A stretch of 64,000 bases of DNA. It comes from Aristolochia californica (taxonomy: Eukaryota; Streptophyta; Magnoliopsida; Piperales; Aristolochiaceae). Every line of letters begins with the position of its first letter. Position 1 is the stretch's first letter. The stretch is taken from positions 25,326,908 to 25,390,907 of the forward strand of contig JARWKL010000002.1 in the NCBI GenBank assembly GCA_029961685.1, given 5' to 3'. Made by a program: the position numbers and the translations under genes. A model generated the notes under the pieces. That model was not told the origin of the DNA. It worked only from the letters and a program-made list of their open reading frames with translations, and ran no database searches. Below, piece after piece: positions 62,928 to 64,000 of this stretch.

Positions 62928-63611
62928 ATGTACCAAAGACCCCAACTGGTAGGTCAGAAGGAACTCAACGGTCCTTCTTACAACACCGTGTTGAAAACTG
63001 GACACACAAATGTTTGTCCAATAATAGGCTATCCACATGGATGGCATGACAAGAATAATCCAATATTAAATAATATAATGGATTTAGTTGGTGATATGCA
63101 TCACAGCTTCTTTATGAAAAGATGCTGGGAAAAATACACCCCAGAAAGCGTTGCTTTCCTATGCTTAGGAATAGAAAGTGACGTTAATGAACAAGTACAA
63201 AAACTCAAGAGAAGAATTAATGCCCATCTTGAGGTAATTAAAACAGGAAATACTGAAGAAACAGTAAGTTTCCTTACAGATCTACAAAGCTATGTGGATC
63301 AAGAAATAAATCCTTCTAGGATCTTAGCACCAATCCGAGAAGCGAAAATAAAGATGGTTAATAATAAACCATCCAAAAAGGAGTTACAGGAAGTAATTTG
63401 CAAAATATCTTTTGTAAAAACTCATCATGGAACAGATAGAGATCGTCTTATACGAGATATCTGCGCCTTAACTCAAAATGAAGAATTGAGAGAACTGGTT
63501 ATACAACACATCTCTCCTTTCATCACTTTGTATCAATTGGAACGATTGCTTGAATTCCTGTTCCAAAAATTAGAAGAGACCTCAACTCATCTAAAATTCC
63601 TAAATGTCTGA
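62928..63611 (+). CDS. Unassigned viral ORF upstream of movement protein, 227 codons, open
   Basis: Open from ATG 62,928 to TGA 63,609-63,611, shortly after the second primer site. The product has no motif I recognise. It contains 'GDMHHSFFMKRCWEKYTPES' near residue 55 and long probable helices rich in Glu, Lys, Leu and Ile; the last third is Leu-rich ('LYQLERLLEFLFQKLEE'). It overlaps the movement-protein ATG by 8 nt, which argues that it is a genuine viral frame. The first unit carries a different ORF in the equivalent position. It is the longest completely undamaged viral frame in the window apart from the 388-codon part at 60,743. Confidence 0.7.
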   Translation: MYQRPQLVGQKELNGPSYNTVLKTGHTNVCPIIGYPHGWHDKNNPILNNIMDLVGDMHHSFFMKRCWEKYTPESVAFLCLGIESDVNEQVQKLKRRINAHLEVIKTGNTEETVSFLTDLQSYVDQEINPSRILAPIREAKIKMVNNKPSKKELQEVICKISFVKTHHGTDRDRLIRDICALTQNEELRELVIQHISPFITLYQLERLLEFLFQKLEETSTHLKFLNV

Positions 63612-64000
63612 ACAAATAGGAATAAAATGTACTTCTCTCCAAAACAGTGTTCATATACATCATGAAACACAGGGATAATACGATGAACATCCTAATCTCA
63701 TGCAGGATGGACAAAAGTGGACAATAAGTATCCCTCGGATAACTGAAGTCTACAACAAACATTGGATTGAATTCCAAAAGAAATCCTTCATCTTCCAGAA
63801 GGAACTATCTGTAGAAATACAGGATACCGGTACTTTCTGCTACAGATTATTAAGAGAATCTGACTTAGCTAAGCTAAAAAGATTCAAATATGTCCATTAT
63901 GGACTAGTTCGTATAGGATTAGACCCCTTAATAAGAATCAATCAGAGTTTACCCTTCATAGCAGCTATAGTAGATAACTCTGTGAAGAATAATTTTGAAA
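63604..64000 (+). pseudogene. Caulimovirid movement-protein gene, 5' part, one stop, runs off window
   Basis: ATG at 63,604 overlaps the end of the preceding ORF. TAA at codon 25 (63,676-63,678) interrupts the frame, which then stays open to the window edge. The segment 'LKRFKYVHYGLVRIGLDPLI' is characteristic of the 30K-superfamily cell-to-cell movement proteins of Caulimoviridae, which act at plasmodesmata. Only about the first 130 codons are visible. No counterpart exists in the unit between the two primer sites. Confidence 0.82.

Overview
The window looks like plant nuclear DNA in two parts: an AT-rich tandem satellite array (about 1-52,815) and a rearranged cluster of endogenous pararetrovirus (family Caulimoviridae) sequence (about 52,831-64,000). 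The plant assignment rests on a TTTAGGG-type telomeric motif at the junction, on primer-binding sites matching plant initiator tRNA-Met, and on caulimovirid coat, protease, reverse transcriptase, RNase H and movement-protein signatures. The host species cannot be named from the sequence alone. No host protein-coding gene or cellular RNA gene was found.

Satellite (1-52,815). About 113-115 head-to-tail monomers, all in one orientation. The first roughly eight are a long form (about 490-500 bp); from about 4,185 a short form (about 461-464 bp) takes over. Many monomers carry a HindIII site (AAGCTT). Higher-order structure is visible: an alternating A/B pattern around 15.4-19.9 kb, an approximately ten-monomer (4.62 kb) duplication offset around 38.0-46.4 kb, and a nearly identical 926-bp dimer repeated almost three times at 47.1-49.7 kb. 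The many short open frames here recur because the monomers are homogenised; they are not treated as genes.

Junction. At 52,816-52,832 the last monomer breaks off into GGGTTTAGGGTTTAGGG and then directly into viral DNA.

Viral cluster. The left arm (52,831 to about 54,855) is on the minus strand: a partial VAP-like ORF, two paralogous 71-codon ORFs, and a broken, truncated coat-protein gene. Near 54,855 it is joined head to head to a plus-strand viral leader (54,856-55,799) ending at a tRNA-Met primer-binding site (55,800). Then follow, on the plus strand: two small ORFs (the second with a viroplasmin/Cauli_VI-like domain), one 71-codon ORF, coat protein, protease-RT-RNase H, an unassigned ORF of about 460 codons, and a pararetroviral-type promoter (TATA at 62,363). 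A rearranged leader leads to a second primer-binding site (62,774), followed by a different gene set: a 227-codon ORF and the start of a movement-protein gene that runs off the window. The two primer sites are 6,974 bp apart. The first unit has no recognisable movement protein, while the second begins with one.

The viral ORFs are linked by short overlaps or near-contacts (ATGA, TAGATG), as expected for a polycistronic pararetroviral RNA. All large viral genes carry stops, frameshifts or altered catalytic residues, so this is a decayed endogenous copy. The left coat region and the right coat region form a long inverted repeat (about 1.7-1.9 kb arms, 1.9 kb spacer) and share one nonsense codon.
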